Below are positions 60,507-64,000 of a stretch of DNA of 64,000 bases, piece after piece. The number at the start of each line of letters is the position of its first letter. Within the stretch, counting starts at the first letter, position 1. The notes under the pieces are model-generated. The model had not been told where the DNA came from. It did no database searches and worked only from the letters and a program-made list of their open reading frames with translations. This DNA is from Candidatus Gastranaerophilales bacterium (GTDB lineage: Bacteria > Cyanobacteriota > Vampirovibrionia > Gastranaerophilales > Gastranaerophilaceae), in contig JAFTXY010000005.1 in the NCBI GenBank assembly GCA_017461425.1, forward strand, positions 1 through 64,000, read 5' to 3'. Both the position numbers and the translations under genes were made by a program.

Positions 60507-61520
60507 TCAAGATAAAATTTCTAACATTTCATCAATGATTTTTTTTGCGTCAGCAGTTATTTTATAATCAGAATATTTAAATATATCGGCATTTTCGTCA
60601 GTATTTATTGCAATGATTGTTTTTGAATTTTTCATGCCAGAAACATGTTGAATGGCACCTGAAATACCAAATGCAATATATACGTCAGCAACGACATTTG
60701 AACCAGTTTGTCCAATTTGAAATTCTCTTGGCAATAAATCAAAATCTGCAACTTTTCTTGTACAAGCTAGTTTTGCATTGATTTTTTTTGCAAGCTCTTC
60801 TAATCTTAAATAATATTTTTTATCCTTACCTTCTGACAAGCCAAATCCAGCAGCTAAGACGACTTTAGCATTATCAAAATTAACATCTGTTGTATTTTTT
60901 TCAAGCATGGTTCTTAACAATTTAACTCGAGTTTCGGAATATTCACAAGGTTCAAACTCGCAATATTGACCATCTGCATTTAAGCCAAAATTTGCAACAA
61001 AAGTATTTGGTCTAACAGTTGCACATTGCGGAAATTTTTTCGATAAAATTGTTGCCATTAATTCAGATCCAAAAGTTGGACGAGTAGGTGCTAATTTTAA
61101 TTCATCATTTTTTAAAATAAAATCTAAACCCGTACAATCTGCAACTAAACCTGTATTTAAAATTGTTGTTATTCTAGGTGCAAGTATTCTTCCATAAGGG
61201 GTTGCCGGGAATAATATAACCTCAGATTTATTTTTTAGATAATATTCAATAAAAGATTGCGCAAAAATAGTTTGCGAAAATGCGCTAAGAGTTTTATTTT
61301 TAACTAAAACTACTCTATTAGCACCAGCATTTAACGCTTTTTTCAATGAATCCTCATCAAGATTTGACCCAAGCGCCACAGCTTCGACACTATATTGTTC
61401 TTTTTTTAATTCAAACGCTTGTCTGGATAGCTCCACAGCTTTTGAAATTAATTCATATGAAACAGGAAGCATTGTATAATTTTTTAAATTTAATTCACAA
61501 TATACCGTAATTTTTTTCAT
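60507..61520 (-). CDS. etfA: electron transfer flavoprotein alpha subunit
   Basis: The 337-residue subunit has the N-terminal ETF domain and the C-terminal FAD site: 'FQIGQTGSNVVADVYIAFGI', 'SGAIQHVSGMKNSKTIIAIN', 'NADIFKYSDYKI'. It forms a heterodimer with EtfB and shuttles electrons from acyl-CoA dehydrogenases or in bifurcating complexes; the partner dehydrogenase is not in the window. It ends in TGA, uncommon here. Confidence 0.95.
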   Translation of the reverse strand: MKKITVYCELNLKNYTMLPVSYELISKAVELSRQAFELKKEQYSVEAVALGSNLDEDSLKKALNAGANRVVLVKNKTLSAFSQTIFAQSFIEYYLKNKSEVILFPATPYGRILAPRITTILNTGLVADCTGLDFILKNDELKLAPTRPTFGSELMATILSKKFPQCATVRPNTFVANFGLNADGQYCEFEPCEYSETRVKLLRTMLEKNTTDVNFDNAKVVLAAGFGLSEGKDKKYYLRLEELAKKINAKLACTRKVADFDLLPREFQIGQTGSNVVADVYIAFGISGAIQHVSGMKNSKTIIAINTDENADIFKYSDYKITADAKKIIDEMLEILS

Positions 61521-61521
61521 T

Positions 61522-62295
61522 TTATTTTGCTTTCAAAATTAAATCTATTATTGTTCTAGAAAAATTTTCTTTAATTTCTTGAGTATTTTTATTTATTTCA
61601 GGTCTATATGCTTTATGCACTATTGTAGGCGAACCAATTATTCCAACTTTATCTTTTTCAACGCCCAAATCAATAGCTCCATACAATTCTATCAATGTAT
61701 TTTGTGCCTTTATATAATCATCGATTTTTGGTTGAATTTTAACATCACATTCTTTTTTAACCGCAATAAGACAAGGGGTTAAAACCTCATACATATTTAT
61801 CTCGTCATCTAATTTTTGAGCCACAATTGCCATTTTTTTATCAGCATTGAAAATTTCAACAACATTTGTTACATCAGGAATTGACAATAATTGCGCCATG
61901 CTGACAGGTACCTGTGCAGTATCGCCATCTTGAGCAATATTCCCAGTTAAAATTAAATTAAAATCAGGAACATATTTTAAAATTGCTGCTGATAATATTT
62001 TTGCAGTAATCAATGTATCAGAGCCAGAAAAGGCTTTATCGGATAACAGAATAGCTCTATCAGCACCTTTTGCTAATGCCAGCTGTAAAACTTCCTTGGA
62101 TTGAGCGGGACCCATTGAAATAGCTGTTATTTTAACATCTTTAAATTGGGATTTAATTTTCATTGCATAATCAATCGCCCAATTATCATACGGATTGATT
62201 TTAGATAACATTAAACTTCTATCTAAATTATTCTCTTTAGTCCATTTAATATCATCAACATCCGGAACTTGCTTAATACAAACAACTATATTCAT
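61522..62295 (-). CDS. etfB: electron transfer flavoprotein beta subunit
   Basis: The 257-residue subunit has 'NIVVCIKQVPDVDDIKW', 'NPYDNWAIDYAMKIK', 'LAKGADRAILLSDKAFSGSD' and the AMP/FAD region 'LTGNIAQDGDTAQVPVSMAQ'. It starts after AAGGA and abuts etfA. Whether the complex is bifurcating cannot be settled from the motifs I can read. Confidence 0.95.
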   Translation of the reverse strand: MNIVVCIKQVPDVDDIKWTKENNLDRSLMLSKINPYDNWAIDYAMKIKSQFKDVKITAISMGPAQSKEVLQLALAKGADRAILLSDKAFSGSDTLITAKILSAAILKYVPDFNLILTGNIAQDGDTAQVPVSMAQLLSIPDVTNVVEIFNADKKMAIVAQKLDDEINMYEVLTPCLIAVKKECDVKIQPKIDDYIKAQNTLIELYGAIDLGVEKDKVGIIGSPTIVHKAYRPEINKNTQEIKENFSRTIIDLILKAK

Positions 62296-62304
62296 TTATT
62301 TTCC

Positions 62305-63348
62305 TTATTTGCCTACAACTTTTTGTAGGCCTTTTGGTTTGTCCACATTTCTTTTTAATTTGATTGCCATTTTTAGAGCAATCATTTGCACAGTAATAAT
62401 TGAATTTATAATATTTGCAATTCTAGATTGCCCTTTGGGGAATTTTACAAGTATATCGCAATTATAATCTTCGTATTCGTCAGATATTAAAACAATTTTA
62501 GGTCTATATGTTTGTTGAATTTTTTCCAAAATTTCTTTCTCGAAATCAGATAACTCATTTAGTGCAAAAGTTAATAAGACGTTTGATTTATTTAATAACG
62601 CAAAATGTCCGTGGATAAATTCTCCCATTGGATAAAAACTTGTATTTATATAACAAGTTTCTTTAATTTTTAAAGCAGCCTCTCTTGTTAAAGCATAATT
62701 TGTATTAAATCCGCAAATAGAAAAATCTTTTTGTTTTGCTAAAAATTTAACCGCCAAATCAATGTTATCAATATTGTTTAAAACGGCTTCGATATTATGT
62801 TTAACAGAATAAACATTTTTTGTTTCTTCAGAGATATCAATTTGCTTATTTTGAGCAACTTTTAGTGCAATTAACCATAGCATTAAAACTGTTGCACTAA
62901 ATGTTTTTGTTGCTGCAATTGCAAATTCTCTACCAGTCTCTATGTCAAACTTATAATCTGATAGCTCAAATAAAGTAGATTCTTTATTATTTGTTATAGA
63001 AAGAGTTTGCGCATTAGCATTTTTAACTTTTTTTATTGCTGCAACAGTATCAGCACTATTACCTGATTGGCTTAAAAATACATAAAGAACATCTTCTCTA
63101 AAATTATAAAAATCATTATTTGCCACTTCTGATGCATATTCAACAGAAGTTTGAACTTTCGAAATTCCTTCAAAGAAATTCTTACCATACATTGCTGCAT
63201 TATACGAAGAACCGCTTGCAATAATAACAATTTGATTAACTTGCAAAGGAATATCCATTAAAACGCAATAATTTACAATATACTTAGTTGTTAAATTATC
63301 AATAACTTGCCCTTGAGAATTAATCTCCGTTTCCATCACATAACTCAT
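62305..63348 (-). CDS. double-SIS-domain sugar isomerase (GlmS C-terminal-like)
   Basis: Two SIS domains without the glutaminase domain of GlmS: 'IIASGSSYNAAMYGKNFFEG', 'FLSQSGNSADTVAAIKKVK', 'ATKTFSATVLMLWLIAL', then 'ALTREAALKIKETCYIN', 'MGEFIHGHFALL'. It may be an aminosugar-phosphate deaminase/isomerase (AgaS/FrlB-like) or a degenerate GlmS. The frame extends upstream, but the leaderless -10 (TATAAT at 63360-63355) puts the start at ATG 63348 (or 63354). Precedes etfBA on the same strand. Confidence 0.85.
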   Translation of the reverse strand: MSYVMETEINSQGQVIDNLTTKYIVNYCVLMDIPLQVNQIVIIASGSSYNAAMYGKNFFEGISKVQTSVEYASEVANNDFYNFREDVLYVFLSQSGNSADTVAAIKKVKNANAQTLSITNNKESTLFELSDYKFDIETGREFAIAATKTFSATVLMLWLIALKVAQNKQIDISEETKNVYSVKHNIEAVLNNIDNIDLAVKFLAKQKDFSICGFNTNYALTREAALKIKETCYINTSFYPMGEFIHGHFALLNKSNVLLTFALNELSDFEKEILEKIQQTYRPKIVLISDEYEDYNCDILVKFPKGQSRIANIINSIITVQMIALKMAIKLKRNVDKPKGLQKVVGK

Positions 63349-63351
63349 ATT

Positions 63352-63368
63352 CATATTATAATTTAAAA
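63352..63368. promoter_or_regulatory. shared -10 box of a divergent leaderless promoter
   Basis: ATTATAAT (63355-63362) contains TATAAT on both strands. Rightward it lies 6 nt before the hemW ATG (63369); leftward 6 nt before ATG 63348 of the SIS gene. -35 matches are weak (TAGACA on the minus strand at 63385-63380). Confidence 0.5.
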
Positions 63369-64000
63369 ATGATAAATTGTGTCTACATTCATATTCCGTT
63401 TTGCGAAAAAAAATGTAACTATTGTGCATTTTGCTCTTATAGTGCGCTTGGCGCTAAAGAAAAATATCTTAATGCTTTAAAAAAAGAAATTAAGTTTCAT
63501 TACAAAAACGAAATATTAAAAACAATTTATTTTGGCGGAGGAACCCCGTCTTTATTAGAATCAGAAGAAATAAAAGAAATTTTAAGCCTATTAAATTATA
63601 ATTCAAACACCCAAATAACAATTGAATGCAATCCTAATTCATTAAACAATAAAAAAATTGACGAATATAAAAATCTTGGAATAAATAGATTTAGCATTGG
63701 AATACAAAGTTTTAATGATGAAGAGCTAAGACTTTTAGGCAGATTGCATAATACTCAAAAAATATACGAAACAATTGATTTATTAGAAGAAAATAATATT
63801 GAAAATTATAGCATTGATTTAATGTATGGAATACCCAATCAAAACATAAAAAATTGGGAAAACAATTTAGATAAGGCGATAATACTAAGACCAAAACATA
63901 TTTCATTATATGGTTTAAAAATAGAAGAAGGCACATATTTTTATAAATATCCACCAAAAAATATCGCAACACTAGATGAACAAGCAGATATGTATGAGCT
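63369..64000 (+). CDS. hemW: HemW-type radical SAM protein (3' part outside window)
   Basis: The frame opens at 63369 and runs off the window; ~210 residues are visible. 'VYIHIPFCEKKCNYCAFCSY' holds the CxxxCxxC 4Fe-4S site with the extra Cys typical of HemW. 'YFGGGTPSLLESEEI', 'TIECNPNS', 'GINRFSIGIQSFND', 'LGRLHN' and 'IDLMYGIPNQ' follow in the expected order. HemW inserts heme into respiratory proteins and is not coproporphyrinogen oxidase, with which it is often confused. It is divergent from the SIS gene. Confidence 0.95.
   Translation, partial: MINCVYIHIPFCEKKCNYCAFCSYSALGAKEKYLNALKKEIKFHYKNEILKTIYFGGGTPSLLESEEIKEILSLLNYNSNTQITIECNPNSLNNKKIDEYKNLGINRFSIGIQSFNDEELRLLGRLHNTQKIYETIDLLEENNIENYSIDLMYGIPNQNIKNWENNLDKAIILRPKHISLYGLKIEEGTYFYKYPPKNIATLDEQADMYE

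Noticed and set aside
1-64000. Prophage, integrative element, defence island, rRNA or tRNA genes
   Set aside because: No integrase, phage structural, restriction or toxin-antitoxin genes, and no rRNA or tRNA fold found by eye on either strand.

Overview
The window is a very AT-rich bacterial chromosome segment, about 30% GC by eye and densely coded. The proteins point to a non-photosynthetic relative of cyanobacteria (Vampirovibrionia / 'Melainabacteria', probably Gastranaerophilales). The evidence is an RpaB/Ycf27-type response regulator almost identical in motif layout to the cyanobacterial protein, a ClpC of the cyanobacterial/chloroplast type, a radical SAM/B12 protein of the TIGR03960 kind, and no photosynthesis, phycobilisome or carbon-fixation gene anywhere in 64 kb. 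Ferredoxin-dependent 2-oxoacid oxidation and an EtfAB pair suggest an anaerobic fermentative life. This placement is inferred from protein families; no rRNA gene is present.

Layout. 1-4.3 kb: end of a large repeat-bearing protein, a WG-repeat membrane protein, panD, a cupin, a candidate small RNA and a small orphan ORF. 4.3-12.3 kb: gatC-pyrG, two LuxR-type response regulators with a pentapeptide-repeat protein, clpC, rpiB and fba. 12.4-15.3 kb: a winged-helix protein, a histidine kinase/receiver pair and a PHP phosphatase broken by one in-frame TGA. 15.3-25.5 kb: radical SAM protein, an unknown helical protein, rpaB with an M14 peptidase, TrpH-like and YmdB-like genes, RNase Y with no standard start codon at the expected place, and lineage-type membrane proteins with tiny ORFs. 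25.5-30.2 kb: M16 protease, DUF721/DciA protein and metK with a compact leader that can form a pseudoknot. 30.2-30.7 kb: a non-coding fold-back element. 30.8-45.9 kb: aspS, GT2, a sigma-like protein, GGDEF/HD-GYP, rel, ribF, paired FKG proteins, DedA, a compact kinase-like protein and an MFS transporter. 46-50.8 kb: the operon vorDBAC-fabH-fabF. 50.8-58.6 kb: minus-strand housekeeping genes plus a membrane pyrophosphatase homologue that has lost its catalytic residues. 58.6-64 kb: YitT, a pseudo-hydrolase, a Yfr1-like sRNA candidate, etfBA with a SIS-domain protein, and hemW running off the end.

Themes. (1) Several unrelated proteins share an N-terminus of the form M-K-[IL]-[SN]... followed by F-[KTS]-[GA], which looks like a lineage-specific sorting or processing signal. 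(2) Many genes have a -10 hexamer about 6 nt before the start codon, so leaderless mRNAs should be common. (3) Two small RNA candidates carry C-rich anti-Shine-Dalgarno tracts. (4) Two proteins are scaffolds of enzymes whose catalytic residues are gone. The strongest candidates for something undescribed are the FxG-signal proteins (including a compact kinase and a sigma-like protein), the degenerate HppA, the metK leader and the fold-back element.
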